Both the position numbers and the translations under genes were made by a program. The notes under the pieces were generated by a model. It saw nothing but the letters and a program-made list of their open reading frames with translations, ran no database searches and had not been told where the DNA came from. 64,000 nt of DNA from Nymphaea colorata (lineage: Eukaryota; Streptophyta; Magnoliopsida; Nymphaeales; Nymphaeaceae). The DNA is taken from assembly GCF_008831285.2 (NCBI RefSeq), contig NC_045150.1:9746001-9810000 (forward strand). Reading direction: 5' to 3'. Shown in pieces: positions 1 to 10,400 of this stretch. How positions within the stretch are numbered: the stretch's first letter is position 1; each line of letters opens with the position of its first letter.

Positions 1-285
1 ACGTAGCAGGACAGAGAATCCCACAGAAAACGGAACGAAATTTCCACAAAGTATTGCACCGTCATTCAGAACGAGGATCACGAGAATGGGCAATTGAATT
101 ACGATGAAATATAGCAGTTAATTGGTATCTTAACTAGAATTAAAGGGAAATATCAAGGTATATCCTTATACGACATAGCGAAGCACAAATATATAGGAAA
201 TAAGAAATTTGAGGCCAGAATTGTAGAAATCAAATATTTTTTAAGAACATGGCTCCAAATCAACACTGGAGTGCAGCGTCAAGAG
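1..285. other. 3' flank of UGT-A, no gene
   Basis: AT-rich sequence downstream of the minus-strand UGT gene. From about 227 onward it closely matches 16233-16291, the same flank of the second UGT gene, so the duplicated unit includes at least 60 bp of 3' sequence. Nothing else is recognisable in it. Confidence 0.6.
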
Positions 286-1719
286 CTAGCCACCTTCTTT
301 CGCACCTGCCGGACCATTCCAGGAATCTACCAACCTGGCTAAGTTCGCCAAGGACGAGCCACCCTCTTTGAGCGCTGCAACCCCTGCATCCTTTGCCGCT
401 TTTACACGCTCCCTCAGCCGGGCGCCCTCCTCCTCTGAGTCAAGTAACAGCCGGACACACCTCTCCACCTCGGCTGCACTCACGAGACCATCTCGGTCCT
501 CTTTGACGGAAACCGCCACCCCCATGTCCAGCACCAACATGACCCGGTTGATCGGCTGCTCCGCATACAAGGGCCATGCAATCATCGGCACGCCGGCGCT
601 GATGCTCTCCAGCGCCGAGTTCCAGCCGCAGTGGGTCACAAACCCACCGACCGCAGCATGGTTCAGCACCCTCGCCTGCGGTGCCCATGTCTTCACCACC
701 ATTCCCCTGTCACTCGTCCTTTGGAGGAACCCTTCCGGAAGCAAAACATCCAGATCCGGGTCCACGGGCACCAGCGCCTGCTTTGACTCAGCCGTCGGAT
801 TCCGGACCACCCAAAGAAACCGCCGCCCGCTGCGCTCGAGCCCCAGCGCCATCTCCCTTAGTTGAACTGCGGAGTGCAAGCCTAAGCTGCCGAAGCACAA
901 GAAGACGACAGCGTTGTCTGGCTGCGAGTCGAGCCAACGAAGGCAATCTGGAGGTCGCGGCACTTCCTCGGCCGGGGCGACCAAAGGTCCGATCGCATAG
1001 ACCAGCGGGTTCGGCCCATCCGGGACGCACAGGCCGTCGGCAAGGGCTCGGAGAGTGTGGGGATGGAGCGCATCAAAAGTGTTAATTATGATGCCCTTGG
1101 CTCTGGCGAACTGCGACGATACCTTGAGAAACCATTCATAAGATCCAACATGGAACCGAAGGGTATGAGGCAGGCCGGAAGGCGGGAAGGGAGGGATGCC
1201 GGGGACATGAACCAGCTTGTCTTCGGCACGAGCCGAGGCAACATCATATTGGTGACTCAGAGCGTTGAGGTACAGAAGCAGTGCCAGTGCACCAGCGTTG
1301 CTGATGTAGTAAAAATAGGCGGGTATGCCCAAGCTGGCGGCAACCTCCATGGAGGTGAAGCAGAAGCAATCTAAGATGATTGCCTTGACAAAGCAATCTC
1401 TTGATATGTCCTGCAATGCTTCCTCCACTCGGCCCCTGCAAGCATGTAAGAATTCGAAGAGAAGGACGTCGTGGCTCTGGCAATCGACTTCTTCGACTTT
1501 GAAGTCGACGGGACCGAGCTCGGTGAAGGTAAAGTCGAGGCCGGAATCGGCGACGCTCTTCATGTAGGCGGCCGAGTTGCCGAAGCTGATGGGTGGTTTG
1601 GCAACCAGGATGGTGATGGAGATGCCATGGCGGAGGTGCAAGAGCTTGCCGAGCTCAACCATGGTCATCAAGTGGCCCATCCCGGGAGACGGGAAGAGAA
1701 CCACAGTTTGCTTCTTCAT
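286..1719 (-). CDS. UDP-glycosyltransferase, family 1, UGT88-like (UGT-A)
   Basis: An intronless 477-aa protein, the usual length for plant family 1 UGTs. These cytosolic enzymes transfer a sugar from a UDP-sugar to small acceptors, often flavonoids or other phenolics. The N-terminal PSPGMGHL motif holds the catalytic His16, and Asp117 (AIILDCF) fits the partner Asp of the catalytic dyad. The 44-residue PSPG box runs from Trp345 to Gln388 with HCGWNS inside. Its final Gln suggests UDP-glucose as donor. The ATG at 1717-1719 is the first Met and directly precedes the conserved KQTVVLFPSP start. Overall similarity is to the UGT88 group (phenolic, hydroquinone or flavonoid glucosylation), but the acceptor cannot be read from sequence. 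A close paralogue lies at 16292-17719 and decayed copies nearby. A TATA box is visible about 130 bp upstream. I see no break and consider it functional. Confidence 0.93.
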   Translation of the reverse strand: MKKQTVVLFPSPGMGHLMTMVELGKLLHLRHGISITILVAKPPISFGNSAAYMKSVADSGLDFTFTELGPVDFKVEEVDCQSHDVLLFEFLHACRGRVEEALQDISRDCFVKAIILDCFCFTSMEVAASLGIPAYFYYISNAGALALLLYLNALSHQYDVASARAEDKLVHVPGIPPFPPSGLPHTLRFHVGSYEWFLKVSSQFARAKGIIINTFDALHPHTLRALADGLCVPDGPNPLVYAIGPLVAPAEEVPRPPDCLRWLDSQPDNAVVFLCFGSLGLHSAVQLREMALGLERSGRRFLWVVRNPTAESKQALVPVDPDLDVLLPEGFLQRTSDRGMVVKTWAPQARVLNHAAVGGFVTHCGWNSALESISAGVPMIAWPLYAEQPINRVMLVLDMGVAVSVKEDRDGLVSAAEVERCVRLLLDSEEEGARLRERVKAAKDAGVAALKEGGSSLANLARLVDSWNGPAGAKEGG

Positions 1720-1842
1720 TTCTTTCTAACACCACTGTTCCCTGCTTCTCCTCTGCAATTACTGTTGCCGAGGCTTTGCCTCCTTCACAACTACAAACAA
1801 GAACAATGGCATGCGTGCATGCTGTATGCCCACAGGCGACCT

Positions 1843-1852
1843 CATATATAGG
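1843..1852 (-). promoter_or_regulatory. TATA box of UGT-A
   Basis: On the minus strand the sequence reads CCTATATATGAGG, about 125-130 bp upstream of the UGT-A start codon, a plausible core promoter position. The aligned position in UGT-B (about 17829-17839) reads AATGTATCAGG, a weaker match. Confidence 0.5.
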
Positions 1853-3150
1853 CGCTAATCGGATCGGACTCAGACTGGACCTTTTTGGATCTGAAGCCGA
1901 ATTCCAACGGCGATTTGATCTGGTGTAAAGTGTCTAAGCGGGGTGTGCAATCGGAGTAAAAAAAAGAGAAAATGAAAAGTAACCATAACTTTTGGCCTCT
2001 GATATAGAGCTTGGTTGTTCAGTGGACATTAAAGTTGGCTGAATAAAGAAAGGGAACTCCATGCATGCAAGGGAGTCTCACACACTAAGTTTCAATGAAA
2101 GCTGCCTATTTAATATCAGATCTTCCTCTTCTGGTCTTAAGTCCTAGTTTTTTTCAATACAAAGAATAAAAATAAAGATCATAAGTGCGCATTTTAGAAC
2201 TGACCTATGATTATTGCTTTCATAAACCAGGAATTTTACCACAAATATGTTATTATATCAGTAAATGCATGCCATATCAAATAACTGGAGCTCGAGTCAT
2301 TTATAAACCAGTTGAGTTTATATGAGCGAGTTGGAGTTGAGCTCGAGCTGGTCGTGTAACCTGACCACTCTTTCAATCACCTACTAACACGCCGAATGAC
2401 TTTTGGCTGCCACATTCACTGCCACGGTTGGGGACGTCAATTTACATTACTAAATCAATCTCTGAGCTCTCTCTGTGTACTTGTGAATCGGATTCTAGCT
2501 TTGGCACCTACCCGCTTAGGCTCTTTTGGAAGCAACGAAAGGGAAGGGAACCAGAGGTGAAGTGGGGATGGAAGAAGGGAAAGAAGTGACTGGTGATGGT
2601 GAAACAAAGAAAGGAAGGCAGGCAGTCGTCATCAGCAGGAGATAAGAAGGACGGAGGTTGGTGAAGGCAGAGATGGAGGAGGATACAACAAAGCGTTCTG
2701 CCAAGCGGTTGATAAAGAGGGTACAGGCATCATGGATTCAGGTCGACTTCTGCTACAACTGAATTTTAATCTGAAAATGTGAGTCTAAATCAGATCCAAA
2801 TGCTGGAATTTGATTCCAGAAAGTGTCAGATATTGCAGAGTGCCCAAAAAAAAACCCCGCACATGTTAAATTTCCAATTCTAGCTCTAAAATTAATCTGG
2901 ACCCAACTTCAAATGGTGTCTGGAAGTAGAATTGAATCTGATTGTAGTTCTGTATCCCAATTAAATGTATAATATATCTCAGGAAGAGAAAAACATTTGT
3001 TCTTTCTTCTGGGCTTGTGTGTATTGTTCTACCAGTCAAAATGATAAGAAGATTCGACTGTCAGACGGGAGCTTTCGTGGGATCCTTCTTCCGGTGGACC
3101 GTCGGATTGAATAGGAAAACCTATATATGATAGGGTGTATGATAATACAA
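1850..3150. repeat. UGT upstream segmental duplication, copy 1
   Basis: The sequence upstream of UGT-A. Stretches at 1850-1970 and 2620-3120 align nearly base for base with 18076-18200 and 18273-18750 upstream of UGT-B. A shorter and more diverged match lies at about 7235-7870. The shared parts include a GAAGG/AGGAGG-rich purine stretch and the motif TCAGACGGGAGCTTTCGTGG. No coding potential. It documents duplication of gene plus promoter. Confidence 0.75.
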
Positions 3151-3212
3151 CTTCAATCGGGTAAGTCATCCATTAAAACCATTACAACACAGCACCAGAA
3201 TGATAGTGTGTG

Positions 3213-3407
3213 TAGGGGGAAGCCAAGGGAGGCCCCCATGGGCCTAGCCTAACATTTTTTTTTTTTTTTTTTTCTAATTTAGATGTAAATTTTAAAAAAA
3301 TTTACTTGTTTTATATAAAAATTTTGAAAATTGATATTTCGACCACTGTCAAAATTTAAAAACTTTAATTCCACCTTTTTCATGAAAATTTTTTGACTCC
3401 GCCCCTA
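3213..3407. mobile_element. hAT-like MITE, 195 bp
   Basis: The ends are imperfect terminal inverted repeats: TAGGGGGAAGCCAA at the left, and TAGGGGCGGAGTCAA when the right end is reverse-complemented. The flanks are 8-bp near-identical direct repeats, AGTGTGTG (3205-3212) and AGTGTGCG (3408-3415), the target size of hAT elements. The interior is AT-rich and non-coding. Related bodies appear at 8111-8296 and, with a different interior, at 17848-18075. Confidence 0.65.
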
Positions 3408-3891
3408 AGTGTGCGGCATCATTTGCAATAGTGTGTGCGTCGCAAGACCACATACCAATCTGTTAGTGAACAATATCTAAATGCTTCTTTTCCAAATACC
3501 ATAAGGTTTTGTGTCACGAAATTTTCATATGCATAAAACCAACATGCACCTTTTAAATAAAGTGGTGGTAAGCAGAGGCTTTCCACAATCTTCATGTGGG
3601 TGCCTTAGGCTATGAGGCTGTGTATAGCTAATAACGAAAATACTTCTGTTAATGAAAAAAGAGAAGTCTAAATGAAAATAGAAAAAAATTAAAAAAGACA
3701 TTGATTTTTAAATAATTATTAAAATTTCTTTTGACATATTTGGGTTGGGTGCACCTAACGGCGGACACTACTCACTCTCGATCGAGAAGCCATGGCGAAG
3801 GTGCGAAACGAACCCATGCCTGGAGTTGGGAAGACAACAAGATCCAGGGGCAGAGGGGGGGTGCCTAGGTCATTGCCCAACTCCAACCAAA

Positions 3892-3893
<2 letters not shown>

Positions 3894-3925
<32 letters not shown>
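3894..3925. repeat. (AT)n microsatellite
   Basis: About 32 bp of uninterrupted AT dinucleotides ending at TAGTGAAAA. Overlapping ORFs here are translations of the repeat. Confidence 0.9.
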
Positions 3926-3929
<4 letters not shown>

Positions 3930-4189
3930 AAAAAATGAATTTTTTTGTTTGCCTCTACGTATTTTTTTAAATGTGAGTTCAGTTTGGCCCTATCCAAATC
4001 CAACCCCACAAAACCCAGCTCTCATTTGGCCCGCCCTTAAAAAAAATCCTAGCTTTGCTCCTGACCCTTTCTTCTTCATTTCCCTCTTAAACACAATTAG
4101 TCTCCTTTGCGTCGGGTCTGAGTCTGAATTTAAGGGTATTAATTGGGCTCGGATGAACATGTCATGCTTCCGGATCAGTGAAACTATTA

Positions 4190-4840
4190 TACTACGTTCG
4201 TACAAATCACACGTACAAATTGCATTATGGATCTACAATTAAATTCGACCGTCTATGCTGATACAAAGTTCGGCAAGATTTTATTTAGTACATTTAAATA
4301 GAACCCATATACCAGGTTTACTTTATTTATTTGGATCACATGTAACTCATTTATGTCGTACAACACGTTCTTAGTTGGCACTTATTTTGGTTGCATTTTG
4401 TAGGAAATATATATTCAAGGATCTCTTTTATCTTCAACTATAGAAGTAATATAGTAACATTGGTTAAATACTGTCTCAAACAGTCCTATATATACAATGA
4501 TTCCTTTACCGGCATTTATTGCTATTGGAAAATTCAATTCCTGGTGAACCAGCATTTATTGGTATTGTTAAATTAAATTCCAGTTGAACGATAGGCTGAC
4601 AACCAATGAAAGCCCCCACTCTACCCCCACCTTCTCTAATTCCTCAGCGTATCTTTAAACTTAGGAATGACATTCTACCACTTAAGGCATAAAAATATAA
4701 CACTTATAGGAATCAAATTAAAGACCTGCATTTTTAAAATGCAATGCAAGGCGCCTGGATTCAATTAGAACTCCATGCTGTAAATGAAATACTAACAGTT
4801 ATCGATTATTTTCCATGAAATAGACAGACACTTTCTGCCA
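4190..4840. repeat. Dispersed repeat R1, most complete copy
   Basis: A non-coding repeat of about 650 bp. Its left part (4200-4440) matches 22200-22440 on the opposite strand, for example ATGTAACTCATTTATGT and GTAGGAAATA. Its right part (4490-4840) matches 19860-20200 and 20690-21070 on the same strand, for example CTTTACCGGCATTTATTGCT and CATGTTGTGGGTGCTCC. No protein or clear terminal repeat was seen, so the class is unknown. Confidence 0.6.
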
Positions 4841-5160
4841 TGTTGTGGGTGCTCCTCATGGGCCTGAGCAAGGTCGGAGCCAACAATTTTTCTTTACTCC
4901 TCATGGGCCGGAGCAAGGTCGAAGCCAACAATTTTTCTTTAGAGCATTTTCAAAGTTTTAATAGGGGCCGAACAATATTTTTCCAAATTTTTACTTTGGC
5001 CAAATTACAAATGTTAAATTTTTATATTAAAATTCGTCAGTTTTCAAATCTATGGGCGTCCATGGCTCCTTGGGAACCCCGGGCTTCACTCTTAGTCAGA
5101 AGGGGACACTTGTTTTTCATAGAAAGCTCGACATATCGAGCTCCCCCTTTCACCGTGCAT
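4840..5160. repeat. Old MITE-like repeat with internal duplication
   Basis: Contains a tandem pair of about 47 bp (around 4853-4899 and 4900-4946) built on CTCCTCATGGGCC and GAGCAAGGTC with CAACAATTTTTCTTTA. Poly-T and AAATTTTTATAT-rich DNA follows, of the kind seen in the 3213-3407 element. Ends and target duplication are not clear. Confidence 0.35.
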
Positions 5161-5700
5161 TAAATCTGCCCCCGACACTTTTAAGTTATAGAGTACAATG
5201 TGAAAAGCTATAAGTTAGTTCACGTGATTTCAGAACAACAAGGTTTAGCTTCAAAGTCATTTTATTGAATTTGGTTGTTGCAGCTCTCAGGTTACCAAGA
5301 GGAGCTCAGCTACGAGTCTATTAGGTGAGATTGAAGCTAGGGAATAGTAACAGGCAATGCACGGGCCTCTCCCAACTCCGTAATTAGATCAGACAATTTT
5401 TTTGAATGTTAATGAATTCAAAATCGATACTTATCACCAGTCTGTGATTCAATTAGTAAATAAGTCAGATTTAGAACTTCAGATGCACAGTTGTGAACAG
5501 ACGAAAAGTTCTAGCTGCATATGTTTAAAAAATAACATAAAAAGTGAAACAAAATTATAACAAGAAAAACTTTACAATTGTTGAAGATTAATAAAAAAAA
5601 AAGTGTGAAGTACATACAAGTCTTTATCCCTCCATGGCCGCAGCACAACCGGTTGGATGGAAGCATGGTGATGGCCCATCTTAATGCTCCTGGGTTTTAA

Positions 5701-5865
5701 AGGGTTGTTTGGCAAAGATAACACATTGTTACTATCTTATGAATCTGCACTAAAAAAAATTGAACACATTCATGAAACACTTGTTATAATATTCTATAAA
5801 TATGTCTCACTTTTTAGAAAAGTTGACAGGACAGTAATATAATGTTATTGTTGCCAAACAGCTCT
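5701..5865. mobile_element. hAT-like MITE, 165 bp
   Basis: Terminal inverted repeats of about 23 bp. The left end is AGGGTTGTTTGGCAAAGATA and the right end reverse-complemented is AGAGCTGTTTGGCAACAATA. The interior is AT-rich and non-coding. No matching 8-bp target duplication remains, so it is probably old. A TIR of the same style bounds 40926-41089. Confidence 0.55.
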
Positions 5866-5974
5866 ACAGCCGGGGTGCACCGTGAAAGCTGGTGTGATGA
5901 TCCCACCTGCATCCTTTCATCCAATGATCTACCATGCAACTCACGAATGACTTCAGCTGCTTTCTTTAGTGCAC

Positions 5975-6115
5975 AGAACTTCCGTCAGCCGGTGAATTTG
6001 AATCCCAAGCCCTGAAAGATTTGTTGAACATCACCGTTTCACACTCATGCGAAATGAGATTACTTTGGTCCAACAAGAGGACGCGAGGACGTTTAAAGAT
6101 CGTAAATTGGGTGCT
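5975..6115 (+). repeat. Relic of a UGT 3' flank
   Basis: Positions 6000-6110 match 15930-16035, the sequence just downstream of the UGT fragment at 15513-15912, in the same orientation. Shared stretches include AAAGATTTGT, GAACATCAC and TTGGTCCAA. This suggests another UGT copy once ended near 5990. Its coding part is no longer recognisable. Confidence 0.4.
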
Positions 6116-6239
6116 TGTCATCCTGGTCATCAAGAGGCTTTTTCGCAATAGAATTTTATCCTCATTTTACAAAGATCATCTGAAAAAGTTTCGTAAGAGG
6201 TATGTATATATGATATACTCTTAACCATATCCCCTTTTT

Positions 6240-7230
6240 TTCAGATGTTTACACATTTGGGTTCTAATTCGGATTTAGATGCGAATAAAAAAAATAAGTT
6301 AAAAAAAGATGAATCTGAAACAGATCCGACATTTGAATTCACTTCGACATCTGAATCCAAATGTTAAGTTGAATCTAATTGAAATTCAACATATAGGAGC
6401 ATTAGATTTGGGATATTGATTTAAAATTAAATATAATTCAAACATGAATCTGAAGTCAATCTGATGTTTATCTATATCTGAATCTAATCAAATGTCATTC
6501 TTTAAATCTGATTAATCCGATCGGATTCCTTAATTGCATATTAATTTTTTTTCCTATATCTGATGTTTTTGGAATGGGTAAGATCAGATATTTGATCTAA
6601 ATTGAATATATGAATATCTATAAAAAAGATTCATGGAAAAGTATGTTACCATTACATGAATCTGCTTCAATCTTCAAATTAGGTTTGTAGCATCTATCCT
6701 CGTTTGCTTTGCTTACTTGTTTACCAATTCAATTATAGTTTCAAAAGTTGAGTGGAGGTTAAAAATATAATTTTTCAAAATTTTATTTTACCAGTCTAAT
6801 TATATCTTCAAAATTTTAATAGAGGTTAAAAATATGATTTTTCAAAATTTTATATAAAATAAGTATTTTTTAAAAAAGAATAAACGTAAACTAAAAAAAT
6901 TAAAGAAGAGAGAAGGCCCCCTGTTGAACCCCTTGGCTCTGCCCCGTATACAATATTCTCAACACTCTTATTAATCAGGGCACTTGGGAACGGTTCTCAT
7001 CTATATATATTTACTGACCACCAAAAAACGAGGTTCTTTTTAACTCATTGTCCTCTACCATGGTTGCCATTCAGATATGGACATAACATGTGGACTCTGA
7101 CCTACTTTCATTTTTTGGCCCACCGTATCATGCACATTGACATGTGCATAGTTGTGTCATGTACAGTCCTATAAGTTTCGCACATTTACTGCCGTTACCA
7201 TGAACATCATCAATTCAGGTTACTAAAACG
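6240..7230. repeat. AT-rich decayed repeats, no gene
   Basis: 6240-6620 is rich in variants of AATCTGATCC and AATCCAAAT, a style also seen at 38820-39150. 6735-6870 holds an imperfect tandem pair (unit about 70 bp, GGTTAAAAATAT followed by ATTTTTCAAAATTTTAT). It is followed by GGCCCCCTGTTGAACCCC and TTGGCTCTGCCCC, an end typical of the local MITEs. No coding potential was seen. Confidence 0.4.
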
Positions 7231-7234
7231 ATCG

Positions 7235-8065
7235 CAATCGCTTAGATTTCTCGTGTCCTTGCGTCGCCTTCTAGTTTCTCACCTACCCACTGAAACTCGT
7301 TTGAAAGAGAGCATTGAAGGGAACTACATGTTAAGTGGGGGCGGAAGGAAGGAAAAATATGTGTCAGGCGGCGGAGGAGAGCGCTTAGGTGCACCAAACC
7401 ATATGCCCCAAAAAAAGAAAAGGAGGCATATTTTGGTAATTATCTTTCCACTTTTTTCAATTTCTTTTTTATCTTTGTAAAAAGTGTTTTTCTATTAACC
7501 CATGTGTTTTCAACATTATCTGTACAAATTAATGCACCGGTATGACATATGTAACCAGCTTTGGGTTATGAGATGGTGATGAGAAGGAAGGAGGTTGTGA
7601 AGGCGCAGGTGGAAGGAGGAGAAAACAAAGCTTATTTTCAAGCAGTTGATAAAGGGGGTTTCAGGCATCAAGGCTCAATCTGGTTGGCAAATTTGTATCC
7701 TAATGGAATGTGTAATATATCTCAGAAAGATTAAAAAGAAAAACAGTTGGTGTGTTCAGTCAGACGGGAGATTTCGTGGGAGTCTTCTTCCGGTGGACTG
7801 TCGGATAGAATCCAAAAACCCAACTGCCAATAAACGTGGCTTGGTTATTCAACTACAGATAATTTTGGATCCCATGAGATCTAAGTTTCATATTTGAGTT
7901 CCCTAAGAGTTTACCTGACCACACCCATTCTTGTACTTAGATCAAACCTTCTTTCTGGGTGTCAGAGTTTGAAACTAATGATCACCATCCTCTAGTTCAT
8001 GTCAATGAATAAGCTCATACGCAATTCTGCTGAGTGAGTTGAAAATTGAGAAAAAAATGATATTT
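7235..8065. repeat. UGT upstream segmental duplication, copy 2
   Basis: A diverged copy of the UGT upstream block. It shares AAGCAGTTGATAAAG, AATATATCTCAG and GTCAGACGGGAGATTTCG with 1850-3150 and 18076-18800. Its distal part (7895-8060) matches 9715-9890 and 18800-18950 (TGACCACRCCCATT, TCTGGGT, TGAATAAGC). No UGT reading frame remains beside it, so the gene of this copy appears lost. Confidence 0.6.
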
Positions 8066-8110
8066 TAAAGGAGTTGTGATACCTCAAGCTATCTTGGCAT
8101 CTCTCCAATC

Positions 8111-8296
8111 ATGTGGTGGGGGGGCGCACATGGGCCCAAGACCCACCTTTAAAGAAATAAAAAATTTACATGTAAATTTTAAAAAATGCTACATATCCTA
8201 TATAAAAATTTTGAAAATTGATATTTCGGTACGCATCAAAATTTAGAAACTTTAATTGGACCCTCCTCATGAAGAATTTCTGGTTCCACCCCGGCT
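8111..8296. mobile_element. MITE related to the 3213-3407 element
   Basis: The interior matches the 3213-3407 element over most of its length, for example TACATGTAAATTTTAAAAAA, TATATAAAAATTTTGAAAAT and TGATATTTCG. The left end is GGGGGGGCGCACATGGGCCC and the right end TGGTTCCACCCCGG, both eroded. No target duplication is visible. Confidence 0.5.
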
Positions 8297-8899
8297 GAAT
8301 GGAAAAGCCCACATCACTGTGCAGCCCATATGACGAAGGTGGCGCTGGCCTTACAGATCTGGTTGTTTATAATGGGGCATGTTATGACCTACTCAGCTGG
8401 CTACATGGGTGTGTTTATTTCACTTATGTGGCCTTTATTATGTAGGAAGAAATATCTTAAACTAGAATAGTCTAAGGACCAATAACCCAAAAACAGTCAT
8501 CTCTTTACCTCCAATGTTTATGTTGTTTGGTGGGTGCCTTGTCACTAGAACTTGTTTTTCAATGGATATCCATTTTGTCAGCTTTACCTCTAATGTTTAG
8601 AGGTTATGCTCATTATCTCCTTGGCTGAAACAAGTTTGTGAATCCACTACTTCTAGTAAAGAGTGTACAAACTTTTTTGGAAGTAGCCACAAAGTTATCC
8701 ATAGGATCAGACATCTACAATGAGATTAGATTAAAATGAAGGTAACCCCGAGATGTGGTAGTATACTGGGCGGCACAAGGTGGTTCACTTCTTATGAAGA
8801 CTCTTGTTTGAATCCTAGAGTAGCCACTGTCACTTTCCAATATGCTCTTTCTCTAGACTGTAAAAGGTCTTGAAGCATGTTCTATGAACCCAGAGAGGA

Positions 8900-9275
8900 A
8901 GACAGCTCAAACTTGACTCAACTCACATATAGCTTGGCTCGAGTTCGACTCGAGCTTCATGAGGTGACCTCCACTCTCTTAATCGAGTCCCAGCTCGAGC
9001 TCGACTCGCTTAAGCTCATGTCTATTACCATATTATTTTATGCTTAAAATTTTCATATTTTTTAAAGCCATTTTATGTTTTCAAAATTACAAAAATAAGT
9101 ATTACTGTTAAACTAGCTTAATTAAGTTGAGTTGATCGAGCTCAATCTCGACTCGTTTACAAACTCGAGTTATCAGTTAAGCTCGAACTCAACTTGTTTA
9201 ACTTATGAGTCAAGTTCGAGTTGAGCGTAACCAAGCGATTGGGCTTGAGTCGAGCTCCAATGGGCTAGACTTATT
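8900..9275. repeat. GAGCTCGACTCG-rich decayed repeat
   Basis: Dense in degenerate copies of GAGCTCGACTCG and CTCGAGTT on both strands, surrounding an AT-rich core. The same motif cluster occurs at 2285-2350 and 63840-63950. This looks like a dispersed plant repeat whose class I cannot assign. It is not coding. Confidence 0.4.
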
Positions 9276-9489
9276 GAACATTCCTACAATTGATGGCCCT
9301 TGAGGGAAGTACTAACTATGGACGGGGTACAGATCAGGTGGGGATTCTATTAGCTAGTCAAGGTTCATCGAATTAGTCGCCTCTTTTGTAAATGTCCAAT
9401 AGCAATTGGAGTATGGAAATTTATTGGGAGAAAATTTAATACCAAAAATAAGACTCTCCCCGCATCAATGAAAATGGACTACCTTTGTT

Positions 9490-9696
9490 TGGGGGGCTAG
9501 TGGGGGCCATGGCACCCCCAACACACTCTGAAAAATTAGAATTTACCCATTAAAATTGTTCAAAAATGTGAGCTTTTCCCCTATAAAACTTTTTGAAAAT
9601 AGGTGCTTGGTTCGGTAAGAAATTTTTAAAAATTATATTCAGCGTGTCACATGAATGTTTAACCCTCCAAGGGCAAAATCCGGGCTCTGCCCCTCA
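9490..9696. mobile_element. MITE-like element with GGGGGC and GCCCC ends
   Basis: Begins GGGGGGCTAGTGGGGGCC and ends CCGGGCTCTGCCCCTC, with an AT-rich non-coding interior. This is the same architecture as the local hAT-like MITEs, but the terminal repeats are poor and no target duplication was identified. Confidence 0.35.
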
Positions 9697-9714
9697 GAAA
9701 GTAGGTGATTTTCT

Positions 9715-10400
9715 TCACTCTAAGTTTTTACATGACCTTGTACATAGATCAGACCAGTTTTCTGGGTGTTAATAGTTAGAACATTGAAAATAATGACCAT
9801 CTGGCTCTAATTCGTATCAATGAATAAGCCCATTCAAGATTTCAGTTGAGGCAGTTGTGAATAGAGAAAGAAAAAAATACCATATATGAAAAACTGAATG
9901 GTTACTTTTGTAGAGTTGCTCACTCAATTTGGACGTTCCGCTTCAGAAAGGGTTCCTCCAAAGGACGAGTAATAGGGGAATGTGCTCCAGTGATAGGGGA
10001 ATGTGCTGGATCTAAAGCAGCGGAATGGTATTGTGTCTGTGATAGGCTTAGAGTCTCCTTATCAGCAGTGTCTACTTTGTGCGTGAAGAGGCAGCAGCAA
10101 CATCACACCAAGTGTTGGAAGAAGATGAAGAAGAAAAATAGGTTATTCACGGGTTTGCTTCTAGGAGGCACCGACTTGTGTAATCTCTCAAGATTAACCC
10201 TAAGCATAAGATAAGTTGGGCTTTTATAAACCACCTCCTAGGGTTTCCCAATGCCCAACATCGAACTGTTACAGCCAGAGAGATTAATGGGTATTTAATC
10301 ATGTAACTGCAAGTGGGCCCTCTTGGAGTTACAAGATGTAGGGATAGAACTCAGGGCCACTATCCAATATCTACCACTTGGCTATGAGACCGTCAGATTG
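9715..10400. repeat. Locally duplicated non-coding block
   Basis: 9715-9890 matches 7895-8060 and 18800-18950. 10040-10390 matches 15165-15510 in the same orientation, sharing GAGTCTCCTTA, GCAGCAACATCACACCAAGT, AATCTCTCAAGATTAA and GAACTCAG. No protein is recognisable in the matching part. Confidence 0.6.

Noticed and set aside
368-1851. Long plus-strand and alternative minus-frame ORFs overlapping UGT-A, and the equivalents at 16266-17800
   Set aside because: They are shadows of the GC-rich UGT reading frame. They are repeated at the same relative positions in UGT-B and show no domain of their own.
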